60,000 nt of DNA, taken from NCBI RefSeq assembly GCF_963678635.1, contig NC_087063.1, positions 43,168,759 to 43,228,758 of the forward strand, in the 5' to 3' direction. The notes under the pieces were generated by a model. The model searched no databases. It saw nothing but the letters and a program-made list of their open reading frames with translations, and had not been told where the DNA came from. The position numbers and the translations under genes are program-made. The DNA comes from Symsagittifera roscoffensis (taxonomy: Eukaryota > Xenacoelomorpha > Acoela > Convolutidae). Below are positions 21,731 through 34,200 of the stretch, in pieces (the first letter of the stretch is position 1; every line of letters starts with the position of its first letter).

Positions 21731-22230
21731 ATTCAAGCAAGCCGGTCGGGGAGTCCTTCAGGCGCAAAGAATTGAATGGAGAAATTTTTGTCATCCAAAT
21801 TCGAAAGAGTTCAACAAAAAGTTCCCCGCATCCAGTTTCAAGCGTTAATAATCGATTATATTACGATTTCAGTGCCAGTCTTGTTAAAAGTGAAAAACAA
21901 TCGATTAATATTTAAAAAGGTTTCCAATTATTTCAAAATTATAAGTTTTTTTTTCATTTCTTCCCCATTAGAGTTGTTTTGTGATGCATATTTTAAGCTT
22001 TTTTAAACACCAAAATATCAGCAAATAGATTTAGTTTCATGATTGATTCGGAAAATTTATTTTTCATCTACCGAGGGAACCTTTCCACTCATATAAAAGG
22101 ATCTCTATGAAACTTTGTTTCGTTTACCCATAAGATATAATTCGAATATAGGAAAATTTCGGCAAAATAAGAGATTATTATCAATTATTCGATTATAATT
22201 GATTTTAAGGGTTTTTAGTAAGAACTATAA
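21731..22230 (+). repeat. Partial third copy of the duplication (about 500 bp)
   Basis: It repeats 21076-21575 at an offset of 655 bp, beginning at ATTCAAGCAAGCCGG. It shares copy-2-specific bases ('aaacacc', 'gatttagtttc') not found in copy 1, so it derives from copy 2. Both copies encode an identical 76-codon ORF, most simply a by-product of the duplication. Confidence 0.88.
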
Positions 22231-23607
22231 TGTTATAACTACAGAATTATAGTTTCAGTGAAAACTATAATGTTATAAATACATGTTATTGCAATTGGTA
22301 CAATAATTTATGAAGCATTTTCTAGAGAGTTGAATTTGGCAAAGAATTGGGGCATGATATTTGACCGACCAGAACTTCCATCATCTTTAATATCAAAAAT
22401 ACCAGATGATTAGGTATTAATCCGCATTAGAATTTTTATAGCTTTGAAGTTAATCAGAACTGGTATATTAGCGGATGGATGTATGGTTTTGCTCCAGGGA
22501 GTATTTACATAAAAGCATAATAAAACGGAATCATAGTTGACCTTTTTTCGGTGGAATCCCTCATACACGAAGGACCAAATGCGCAAAAATAAAAATCAGC
22601 CAATCAGATTTCAGTAATCTAAAATTTAGAAAGAAAGTAAACATTTCCAGGGACTGGAGTATTGATATTGGCCGAATATAAAAACTGTAGAAACATGCAA
22701 ATTTTTCAAATTGTCATTGACCGACGCAAAATTGGGACAAATTTTATATTTCAAGGGTTTCGTAAGGAAAGAAACAAAAAATTGCTTCATTTAATTCCTT
22801 GAAATTGAATGGCAATTGCTTCTTTTTAAAAATTGACTTTCGGCTAAATTTGTGTTCGATCTTCCGCTCAAGAATTTTTTCGCTCATTCGGTCCTTCGCG
22901 CATGAGAATAGCCCCCTTTTTCCGACCAGCTAGTAGTGATCTAAAAGAAAAGAATAATTTATAATCACATATAATTTTCCACAGTTTAACGTGCAGGAGT
23001 TTTTGACGCGGAAATGGAGTTTTTGAGTTTTCTTTTGAATTTCTCAAGATCAACCACGTTACTTCGAATTTGTTGGCTAAAATTTTTGTGCCCAAGCATT
23101 TTCTTGGACAAAAGGATCAATTTTTACTCAATTGAATACAAATGTGCGTTTTAGTATCCGCTCGATCGTCAAACTTATTGCATGTTGGCCTCATGAGCTC
23201 CTTTTACTAAGAATTTTGCACTCTCTTATGACATTTCATGAATGAAGGGAAACTATTAATTTCCGATGATGAGCGGTAAAATTAGTCAAAGAATTTAATT
23301 TTTTCCTAAAAATGATAAATTTATCTCGCAGTTGCCAAAAAAACCCTAATTTGTCAGCCTTCAGAAATGTGAAAAAAAAAACAATCTATTGTCCAGGGGG
23401 TGCAAAAATTTTTCTGAAGCAAAACAGGACTATTCGTACAGTAGAGCGAAATATATCAGGGCATGAATGTTCTGATTTCACTTTAAGCTCAGTTAAAAAG
23501 TTTTTGCTCAACATATTGACAAAATCATAAAAACAATTGAAAAAAAAACTATTTTTTGAACTTTTTTCTTCATTTTATCCCCAATTGTTTAGAAAAAAAT
23601 TTTTTGG
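22231..23607. other. Gene-free AT-rich stretch
   Basis: No supported coding exon, RNA gene or repeat boundary was recognised. Confidence 0.45.
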
Positions 23608-23663
23608 ACCAAGTTAACATCCTCCCCCCTAAACACATTTAGGGGGGAGGATGTTAACTTGGT
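23608..23663. repeat. Perfect 26-bp-stem palindrome with 4-base loop
   Basis: Bases 23608-23633 are exactly complementary to 23638-23663, with loop CACA at 23634-23637. The stem includes a run of six C facing six G. No terminal repeat of a known transposon was recognised around it. It could be a cruciform or transcript hairpin. Confidence 0.9.
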
Positions 23664-23774
23664 TCTAAGTTGGGAACATTCAGCCAATCAGAATCGAGCA
23701 TTTTACATGCAGCGCTTAGCAAGTTTAATTTAATTTAATTTTTCTGGAAAATCTAAAATTGAAACACATTTTTA

Positions 23775-23960
23775 TTGACGTTTACTTTTCTGATGTTCGC
23801 TGGTGGAGTTTACTTTCCTTTCAACAAAGAAAACTAAATGTACTTGAAAAATCAACTCTCAAATTGCGATAAAATAAATTTGAGCCTGCAACGTTTAAAA
23901 AAAACATTGCGACCCATAGAAGAGTCTAAACTGCGTTCATCGACTCGGTCTAAACTTTCG
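23775..23960 (+). repeat. Diverged direct repeat, copy 1 (partner 25150-25345)
   Basis: Shared ordered words with 25150-25345: 'gtggagttt', 'ccttcctttcaacaaaga'-like, 'actgtacttgaaaa', 'ttgagcctgcaac', 'gcgacccata' and 'ctaaactgcgttcatcga'. No coding potential is seen. Confidence 0.6.
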
Positions 23961-25149
23961 TTGAAAAATGAAATCATCTATAAATTTTTTCAGATGCGTG
24001 TGGATCTTAGTTGTTCATTTCTTTAATTTTTTTTTCAACGGCACACTTGCTTATTTTTTAAGGCTCTCGTTTTTTAATTGTGCTCTTGTTACCAAATTTT
24101 GCCAAACTTTTTCTGAGAACTTGGTTAGGAAAACCACATTTTCAATTACGTGAGAACAAAAAAACACAAAAAAGACATCAGATAATTTAGCAATGTCAGG
24201 AAAGTTTGCTTTAATTATCTAGAAAAATAGAGAGACGTTGAAAGCTTTTCAAATTTCCCCGCATACGATCATCTACATTGTGTAATTCAATTACAAAAAC
24301 AAATTATTTGGAATTCAAATTAATTAAACAGTTCAAAAGAAAAAAGCGGACGTTCAAAATTAACAAAAGAAATTAAATCCAACAAAGACAAATTAAAACT
24401 ATATAACTGTTGCAGGGCCTAAAACAAAACAAACTTTTCTTTCGAATTTATAGAATTCCATGTCCTTTTTATTTAAACGAGGAATAAATGCGAACTTTAT
24501 TCTGCCATGATGCGCGTTTGGTTTTTGTAATGACTCTGCTACATTTTTAAAGCAATATATCAAAGAAAATAGCTAGGTCAATTATGCAGCCAAAAATGCA
24601 GTATGGCTTTGATCTGTCATCAACAGATCGCAAAAAAAGCAAATTGCACAAAAAATATCGTGAGCATCAAAATAATATAAAAAATCCTGATTGGAAACAA
24701 ATGCGGTTATTTCAAAAATTAATTTTCAATTGAACAAAACTGATCATATCAGGTCGAAACTCGCGAATTGCGAATGTACTATTGGCATATTTATGATTTG
24801 TTTTTGAGTTTGATCAGAAAAATTGGCTTTTTTCCTGTTTCCCTTACCTGAATATTTTACAGGTAATGATGATTCACCGTTTGATATAGCAATCTGCTGG
24901 GGGTATAATGTGAAACATGCTAAGTCAAGCAATTCTCTTGCGTTTTTATATAATATTTAGATCAATGAGCTTGCTTGAGTACAATTTAGAATAATTTGCG
25001 AGCCGGAAAGTTTCATTTAAACGCGTTAGTTGAAAATTGAAGATTTCACGTGAATCAATAATTCCAAATTCACAAAATTATACCCCATTTCTTATCACCC
25101 GACCCACAAAATAATTTTTTGGAAAATCTGAAAATAAACTTCACTTTCG
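23961..25149. other. Gene-free AT-rich stretch
   Basis: Nothing recognisable between the two copies of the direct repeat. Confidence 0.4.
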
Positions 25150-25345
25150 AAACAAACTTTTCTTGATGTTTTCTTTCTAAATGTTCGATTGTGGAGTTTG
25201 CCTTCCTTTCAACAAAGACAACAAACTGTACTTGAAAACAATAACAATCAGATTGTGAAAAAATAAAATTGAGCCTGCAACTTTTGTAGAAGAAAAATTA
25301 CCGCGACCCATATAAGAAACTAAACTGCGTTCATCGAATCTTAAA
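25150..25345 (+). repeat. Diverged direct repeat, copy 2
   Basis: Counterpart of 23775-23960. It is followed by a short local duplication of the 'catcgactcttaaaaaa...catctg' words (about 25335-25410). Confidence 0.6.
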
Positions 25346-25650
25346 AAAGACATCATCTGCAAAATTTTTTAAATTTCATCGACTCTTAAAAAATCATCTG
25401 TAAAATTTTTCATATAAGTGTCGTTTTCTAGTCGTTTATATCTAGCAGGGTCATTAAACTTTAACCCCCATTTTAGAAAAAAAAACGGTTACGGTAGAGA
25501 TTTTTTTTGGCGTGGACTTTTGGTTTTATGTCAATCCTTGATAATACAGTTTTACTTTCAACCTTGAAATTTCATTTTTTTTTGTTATCGCTATAATTCT
25601 CCAGCCCTTGTTAATGTATGCCGGTTTTATGGACTTATGCAGTTATGATA

Positions 25651-25685
25651 GTCAGTCAGTCAGTCAGTCAGTCAGTCAGTCAGTC
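25651..25685 (+). repeat. (GTCA)n microsatellite
   Basis: About 8.75 uninterrupted tetranucleotide units. Confidence 0.97.
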
Positions 25686-27229
25686 TTGAAAAGGAAATTT
25701 TTATTGATTGTTCTACATGGCATCTTTTTTTATTTAAATTTATAATTTTGACACTTTTGAAACAACTGTAGTAATTATTTCGCCAAAATTTTCTATAGCT
25801 TTGCTTTCATCTCATCATCGTCGCAGAAAAATTGTCAAGTTTTCAAAAATCAAAAAAGAATGAAAAAAAAGATTTGCTAACATTTTATTTACCAATCTTC
25901 AATTAAATAAGATTTCTTGTAATTGCCTGAAACTAGAATGGTGCAAATCTTTCAGTTACCGAATTACGTGTAGAAACGTTTTTGGCTAAAAAAAATCTAA
26001 AAATTTTTTAAAACATTATAATTTTTTTTGAATTTTTGTTTTGAAAACTTTCATTTTTTTCCCATTAGAGCACCCCACCAAGTGCAAACTTTGCCCCACA
26101 AAAAGTTTCATATTTTTTTAAAATTGTTTTCGACAAACATAGTAACAAAAACAAAGTGATATGTTTACTGAGTAAGTCAATTTGAACAAAATGTAATGAT
26201 TTTGTTTTTCAACATGCATAACTGTGCTCCTAATACCCAATATTGAGAACAAAATTAGACATCTCGCATATTTTAACACTATGTTTGGATCTGTTACTCT
26301 GCCTATTTTCAATCACATGATTTCTGAGCCGGATTTGTTCGCCAAATAAACTACGCAATAACAGAAAACTGAACTTTCGCGCGGATTAATTATCTGTCAA
26401 TTTTGGAAATCTCATTACTGCTTAGCTCAAAAAGTTATCATGATATTTTTTTTTTCAGATTGAACTCAAGGTATCAATAATTTTCAGATAAAAAAAACTG
26501 GTCACAAGCGGTTAATTGAAACGAAACATTTAAAATAGTCCGAAACAAACAATGCACCAATTTTCCGGCAAGTTTTTGAAATTTGAGCAAAAATTACACC
26601 AAGAACAGTTACTCGTTTTCTCTTTCAAAGTCAGATACCCACAATTTTTACAGAAGATAGTTTTTTTCTAATTTAAATCAGTAATTAAAAAATGTCACGG
26701 AACAATTTTTTCAAACAGCTGTGATTTTACCAATTTTTGGAATTATTGACATTTTCATTGATGATTTTTATGCAAACTTAGTTTTCCAATAGACGTTTTT
26801 TTCATGAAAGAATTGGTCCAGTCAGGAATTAGTCTAACACATACTGAAAACTGAAAAGATCAATTAGTTTAAGAAAAAAAACGTCCACTAAAAAGTTCGA
26901 TTTGTATAAATTACCAAATAAAATGTCATTATGTCCAAAAACTCGTAATATCACAACCATTATATCAGAATAATTGTTCACTTGCATGTTTGATTTAATA
27001 ATTTATTACAGAAAAATCATTTTTCAAACTATTTTTGAGAGGTCTGAATTCACAAGAATTGGTATAGTAAAAAACACTAGTTTTTCGTTCCGGAGAAAAT
27101 GTTTTTTGAAGAAAATGAAGAAAATGCAAGCTCTGGTCTCGAGTGTTTTTTTTTGTTCCCACTATCAAATAAAATGAGCAATATATAAATGGTCGGGGTG
27201 ATTTTTTTTTTATTTCAGACTAGTTTTCA
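25686..27229. other. Gene-free AT-rich stretch
   Basis: No supported exon. I looked here for the missing upstream opsin exons (helices 1-3) and found none. Confidence 0.4.
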
Positions 27230-28080
27230 AAGATTTTTTTTCGAGGGATTAATCCCTGGATCTTCGTGGACCCCGCCAAGGTCTCATACAATATATGTTA
27301 CCCTGACACAAGTCTAACTGAACTGCTCGTTTCAAAGTTTGATGCCCAAAGTGTAACGCGCATGATTTACGCGTGGCGATTTTTCTCGCACTACAAATCT
27401 TTCTAAATTGAGTTAAGGGAGGCTAATTGATCTTATTAATTCTTTGCATGACTCAAAATCTACCACTAAAAATTTGATTTTATCAGCCTACATTTCGTAA
27501 ATAATCAGTGTTGAATTAAACAAAAACAATTTGAGACCTGTTAATGTGCAGTTGGAGCATTCAGGGCTTTGCCATAAAGCGAGCAGACTTGTTTTTATTC
27601 AGACCAATTTCCAATTGATTTAACCCTTTCGGGAGATCAATCATTGGATCTCCGTAGGCCCCGGTGAGAGCGCACACCACCTTATAAACCTGCCACGACT
27701 CCATCTAAACGGCTCATTCTCTAGTTTGATGCTGAAAACGTAACACGCATTATTTATGCGCGCGAATTAAACCGCACCACAATATCGCTTTAGTTTTAAA
27801 TTAAATTGATGCAAGTTAATTGGCCTTAAGGATCCAAGCTCAAAAGAAACTTGGGATGTTGGTGCTTGGGATTTTAAAAAAATATATTTTAAAAGGTTAT
27901 TTGTAAACTTGGGTGCTAGATCTTCGGGCTACGTGGACACCGGCTGCGGCGCTCACCACTATATTAACTTGACTGTCTGGTCAAATTAAACCAAGTGTTG
28001 CTAAACTGCTCGATTTATTATTGATAGTTTGTGAATATTTCATTTAAAAAACTGTTCGAGACAATTTAAAGGGCGATCGG
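27230..28080 (+). repeat. Three degenerate copies of a family H-related repeat
   Basis: Units starting near 27235, 27630 and 27910 share 'ggatctccgtaggccccg'-like, 'gagcgcacaccac'-like and 'aaactgctcg' words. Units 1 and 2 also share 'aacgcgcatgatttacgcg'-like words, and two units end with family H words such as 'ggagcattcagggctt'. This GC-richer block lies directly upstream of the first recognised opsin exon. Confidence 0.5.
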
Positions 28081-28107
28081 AGCATTCAGGGCTTATTTTT
28101 GGTTTAG

Positions 28108-28284
28108 ATTCAAACAGGAACCGGTCTTTGATGAACCTTCCTTATTTGGTGGGTTCAATTGTGGTATCAGTGCTGCTGTCTCTCGGCTGGACTGTGTCTC
28201 CCTTCGTAATGGGACACCCCAAGTACCAGATGGAGTTCAATGGCTACTTCTGGTCCATGGACTTCGCGGACAAACACCGACTCG
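28108..28284 (+). CDS. Opsin exon: helix 4 and second extracellular loop
   Basis: The acceptor is TTTGGTTTAG at 28107 or the alternative CAAACAG at 28117; both keep the frame, differing by about three residues. The donor is CTCG|GTAGGC after 28284 (phase 1). It encodes helix 4 (SIVVSVLLSLGW) and the loop YQMEFNGYFWSMDF. The Glu at 28233-28235 aligns with the Glu181-type residue of opsins. The Trp codon TGG at 28251-28253 stands where the conserved disulfide cysteine belongs, three residues before the conserved Asp. Confidence 0.8.
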
Positions 28285-31200
28285 GTAGGCCACAGCCCAC
28301 TTTCTGCGAACTTTTAACCACCTGCAACAAAATACTCCTCGCTATAAAAGACAACTCGAAACAAAAGACAATTCGCATCAAAAGAGAACTCGCAGCAAAA
28401 AACAACTCTCAAATTTTCAGGAACGCTTCCAAAGTTTGAAAATTACTTTATAACGTAAGAATTTCGGCTTAAGGTCACAGGCAACGGCTCTGAATTTTGT
28501 ATTAAGGCCTACTCTCTTCTCTGTTGGTAAGCTCGCAATATGTTGGCACGACTGCGGCGCTGAGTTTATTGCGAGTTGCCTTTTATAGCTCTTAACAAAA
28601 TTATCAGACAACGTATTAAATTTCTGAAATAATTTTGAATAATAACTAAATCAAAATACAGTGCTGATTTAATTTATCCGGACAAAATGAACTAAATTTG
28701 AATTTTCACACAAGTTTCTCTCAATTTGGGTTAAGATTAAACAAAAAAAGAGGAGAACCAAAATTGCTTAAAATTTCATCAAAATTTATATGGTGCAATT
28801 TTTGTTCCGAAATTTTCAACCAAAATTTTTGATGAAATTCTACGCAATTTTTATTCTCTTCACTTTTTGTTTAATCTTAACCCAAATTGAGATAAATGCG
28901 TTTTAAAATTCAAGTTTTGTTCGTTTTGTTCGGATTATTTAAATCAGCACTCTACTTTTGTCGGCGCTTAATGTGTTTTTAGCTCTGAAAAATCACATGA
29001 CAGATAGTTGTTGCATGAAAATGTTTTGTTAATTGTGCTCTTGAAAAAGGCAAAATGAAATTCTCCGAAAAAGCATTGCATTTCTCGATTGACAGTTCAA
29101 AAGCAGTTTTGAAAGTTTGCTTGCATTTTAAAGCCATTCCACTGTCTTAAGGTCAGAATTGTTTAAAAAATTAAGGTGTTGCCCGATAAATTTGTTAAAA
29201 GCTATAATGAGAGATGTCTTTTATTGTGAGTGACTTTTGTTGCGATTTATGGTATTACGACATTCTGGAGTGTAACCTATTCTCAGTTTTGCTTACCAAA
29301 GAGTTCTACTGTTGTTTTTTTTACAACCACGATAGCTATTTCTGGCTAAGCAGCCATAACATTTTTTGAACAGGAAGGGCGCTCATATTTTAAAAGCAGT
29401 TTTGAAAACATATTACCTTCAAAAACGGTTCCAAAAAAGTTTTTCTTATAATTGCTTGCGGTGCATCGAATCATTTTTGCCAATTTTGATCACTCTGAGC
29501 TAAGAAACTGCAATATTTGGATGACCGCAAAAACTTTCCAAAAATCCTTTTTTCAAAATTTTTTTTGATCATTCCAATTACATCTCAAAAATTAAAAGCA
29601 GTTTTCGATTTCAATAGAGCTTAAATTCGATGCTATTGAGAAAAACAGCGTTGAATCACTTTGAAAAACTTCCCACAAAAAACGTAGATTTGGTTTTTGT
29701 GCAGACAACTTTCGGTTCTTTAACTAACCATTTTTGACTATCCAACTTAGAACTGAAACTAATAAGCCAACAATAATTTGCCTGTGCCATTTTTCATGCG
29801 TTGAAAATACGCATTACCAGACGCAAAAAGTATCATTTCAAACTTTCTATAGCTTATCGGGCTTAAGAAAAAAGATTCAAATGTCAAAATTTTTTCACTG
29901 TTTCTCGATTATAATGTAAAAAAAAACTTTTTCACGGACTTTAAAAGGCATTCAAAACATTAAAGGTTTTGCCCTGATACAAGTAATTTTGTTTTCTAAT
30001 CCCCGCAATCCATTTGTACAAAATTTTAGACTCCAGATGGGTAATTTGAAGAGCAGCCGTACATATAGTGATTCTTTTGTTTTTTAGAAAAACAAATGTC
30101 GCAATTTCGACCAACCCATTAGAATTAACCGAAATTAAAACTATAAGTTTTCTTTTAAGCTAATATTTCGTAAAGTTTGATCAGAACAAAGGTATAAAAA
30201 TCGCTGGAAGATAGTAACAAAATTTTATTTCTTCAAAAAATATTTCCAAAAGTATGCTCTACTCGAACGTATGTGTCCTGAGTAGACATTTTTGAGTTTA
30301 AACTTTGAGCAAAAACAAAATTGAATTAATTTGAAAAATGTGTGACTTTGTTGCCAATTTGCCCGACTTGCGTTTCAGCAGCTGTGCGCGTAATTATATG
30401 GCGCCTATATTCTACTTATAACTTAAGGACAGTTGTTTACCGCAAATCATTCAACTTTGTTACATTCTGTTCGCATTCCAGTTAATCTTGTAGTTTTGTT
30501 CGGGTCAAACATATCACAAAATATCACCTGATGAGCACAAACTATAGTTTTACTTTCGATTAATCTAATGGGTTGGCCAAAATTGCGAGATTAGCGTTTG
30601 TTTTCTAGATCGAGAGTTATGATCTACCATCGGAAAGATAAGTGATTTGCAACAGTTTTGAAATCTATATGAAAAACAGCAAAACCGCTATATCTACGAT
30701 AAAAACTTCGTCCTACAGCAAAACTATAAAAGTGGCATCAAGTTTCCCGACCTTGGGCGATAGTCGTAAATCGGGACTTTGATTGACTCTTCTGCATGCA
30801 GCGTGAACTGCGTCCAACCTCGGCACGACTGAGTAACATCGTTAGCGCAATAGTTTTTGGTCTAGACCTAAGCCGCGGACCTCGTACCGGGGAATGGAAC
30901 CATTTTAGGATTTCTTTTGAGTTTTCTATGACTATTTGAAGAATGTTTGATTTTGAAGAGTTTTAGGACGAGCCTATATCATCCTGCTGCTGATTTTCGA
31001 ATACTTGGTTCCGCTGCTCGCCATAGTCGGCATCTACGTGGCCATCCTCCACCGCATGATCAGACAGAGCCGCCAGACTGCCTCGCTTCTCAAGTAAGCC
31101 TCACTAAAACCCCTCAACTATGGCTCCGTAGATTTTTTCTCAAATTGGCCCAGCTGTTTTTGTTTAAGCATTAGCTCAGAATTGGCGCAAGTCCTAGGCA

Positions 31201-34200
31201 CATTTTCCGATATTTTGCATTGATTCATTTGGTCAATTTGACCGACGCTGATTGAACAAATGCTTGATATTAGCCTGTATATTTGTTCCGACTTTCGAAG
31301 AAAGCGCAGAATAATTATGCTTAGGGTGGTTTTTATTCAGTCAATTTTTGACTTTTTAACCATTTTGAACAAATTTTTTACACTATCCGAAAAATATTGT
31401 TTTCCTGAGCTCAAAATTGGAAAGATGTTTTTTTTTCTGTGATCATTACATGTAAAGTTATAGGGTTTTATAAATTGCTTATGTGGGAAAATTACGGCGA
31501 TATAGGGTGCCGGACATCAAGCCGACGGGACTTCATGAGTCGTAAAATGAGGGACTTCACGCCGAAATTTGTCTCATTAAGTAATAAAATATGATTATTT
31601 GAAAACTTTTTTGAAGAATTTCTCTATTTCATGATCTTTTTTCAGTAGTTATTGACGTTTTCATAAATGTTAAGCCTCCAAATGATGTTTAAAAAATAAA
31701 ACACGGTTGAAGTGAATTTTGTTGTTTATAATTTATTTCAAAAACCGGTTGATATTATTAACGGATGCCAATCCTAAGTGATTCATTGTCACGAATAACG
31801 CTTATTATGGACTGGATTTGCCCAAATTTTTGAAAAGCAACGTTTTACAGATGAAAAAAAAAAGTGATTTGAGGTAAAGTTTAAAATTCGGTCTGAAGTC
31901 CCTTCGGCTTGAAGTCCCGTCGGCTTGTTGCCTTAGACCCCGAGATGTATTACGTTCTTCTAACATGCATAAGCGTCGGATCAATGCAATGCAAGTTGAA
32001 TTGAGGCAAATCATTCGATCATATTTTCAAAATACAAGACGCTAGAAGCACCCTTTTGTAGCTTACATTAGTGTGTGTGAGGGGGTAAATTGAAATTGTT
32101 TTTTTTTTAAATTCAATTATTTCGTCAACTTTTCAACCAAAAAGCTTTTATATTGGCCTTTAAAAAGTAGTCGGAACATACAGATCATTGCCTGGATATA
32201 CGAGCAGTCTTTTTAAATCAAACATTTGGCTGGACCAACGAATATTCATATGGTTCTTTCCGAGAGTATTTTTTTATTACGACTTCCGAAGAAAACAGAG
32301 TATTTATGCTCGGTGTGGTTCTTTCTATTCAGTCGCTTTTCAGCGCTTGAAATGACAGTTTGTAACAATAAAATTATACCGCATTAAACATATCAACTCA
32401 AAGTTCTGGGAGTTTGAAAATAGCCAATTTGGGCATGCTCTAGGCTAATTTATGCGCGCTCTGAAAATTCAGTTCATAATTTTGAAAGCCTAACGCGAAT
32501 TATTGATGCGTGGAGAATTATCTCACATAACAAAATCGTTCCAAATTGAATTGGGCTGAACTAATCGGTCATATGAATTTCGTACTAATACTTTCACACT
32601 TGATCTTCGATATTGTCCAAAATTTATAGTTTTCCAAAAGTTTCTTATCAAAACCTTTCGAGACCAAATAAAGGGCAGTCGGAACATTCAAGGTTTTTCC
32701 CTGATGCACGAGCAGTCTTGTTTATGATCCCTAAATGCCTACGAAATTTGGATGGAAACTTTTCGAACTCATTGTTTTCGGTTTTTTTGAAGTTAAAATT
32801 GCAGTTTTAAATGTTAATCAATATTTAAATCCAACTTCGAAAGGAATAAATGTTTATATTTTTAATCCCTAATTTAAGTTTCAAAGACGTCATTTCCATA
32901 GTTTCTGGAAGTTGAAAGCGCCGATATAATTCCTTCGTTGCTCATTTCAAAGGGCGCCTTGATTTCTAAAAATTGTCGCCGTACTTTCCGCATTCGAGGT
33001 ATTTTGCTGCTTTATTCTGACAATCTAGTTAAAAATTATCCTTTCGAATGCAGTCAAGAAACCTTTTTATGTAAATAAAGATGAGAACCTCATTTGCACC
33101 TCCTTGTATTATCTTGAGATTAAAGCTTAAAGATATTCGTGAACCAACTGTGAAACGCGCAGTCAAAATCCATTTAAAATCGTTTCCATAAAGAGTATAC
33201 TTAACTAGTTTCTTCAATTAGATTTTTGAATTTGGAATGAAAGTAGCATCCATCATCACAATTAAAGGGTGATACTTTTACCATGTTTCTGTTGTGGGAT
33301 ATTTAAAGCAAAAAAACTGCGAATTGAATTTTTTTTTTGCGAAAGTTCAATTTTTTTGCGGGACATAGGAAGCAGTAACTGATGTATTTTTGAATCAGGT
33401 TATTTTTCCTTTTTCTACAGATTCTAACTTGATCTTTGTCTGCTTTGTCTGCTATCTGATCTAGCAAAGATTTTGATGTTAAAATTTCAAGGATTGTCAG
33501 TTTAACACTCAAAGGTGGACATTTATGCTAATCAGTCGAATTTGCCAAATTGAATATTCCAAGAATATGAATAGTTTAGTATTGCGTGAGATTATCACAG
33601 TCTATTTTCAGACCGCAGTCGTCCGTCTACAATCTGTTGGGCTAGTCTAATTTGCATTCAAGTCTCTGCTTAATGTAATTTTCTTTCATAATGCAACTTG
33701 CTTCATTTGATGCTTCCAAAATATGATAATGAGTGTGCTTTAACGAACCTAAGTTAAAATTCAAAAAGAGCCCAGATAGTTCCGACTGACCGAATTTCTA
33801 CCATGTTTCTAAGAGAAAACACAAAAGACAAAATCTTTCAGCTGGTCTCTTCGAAGATTTAACTATTATCAACATTATCAGATATAACAATAATTTAAGT
33901 GTTATGCACTAACGGATTTGAGTCGTTCGCAAATGGAATGATAAACTCCAAAAAATCACTCATTTAGTTTAAACTTTATAGATTGTAAAATGAGGTAGCT
34001 GAAAAATATACTTTTTCAATACAGTATCACTGCTCCGACCATTACCAATAGTCTTTTTATTTTTCAGTTTTCAGACTACGATCATTTATCCATGATGGAA
34101 CAAACGAGCTGTTCAGCTCTTTTCAGAGAAACTAGCGTGTAACGCAACTCCGGTACTTTAAACGGACTAGTGAACATGAAAGCTGCTTATACATAAATTA

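Larger units (their letters stand above)
28285..30966 (+). other. Opsin intron (phase 1)
   Basis: GT...AG, 2.7 kb. It contains a Tc1-like MITE (28659-28952), an inverted-repeat element (about 30085-30610) and a family H fragment (about 29935-29995). No other exon was recognised. Confidence 0.7.

Noticed and set aside
21121-22006. Identical 76-codon ORF at 21121-21351 and 21776-22006 as a possible duplicated gene
   Set aside because: It lies wholly in the tandem duplication. The equivalent frame in the first copy (about 18000) is changed, no family likeness is seen, and the composition is AT-driven.
25651-25685. CRISPR-like or regulatory array
   Set aside because: A plain (GTCA)n microsatellite without spacers.
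31805-32014. Similar short ORFs at 31.8-32.0 and 39.0-39.2 kb (shared RRDFRPN)
   Set aside because: The similarity comes from the terminal repeats of the same TIR element, read in frame by chance.
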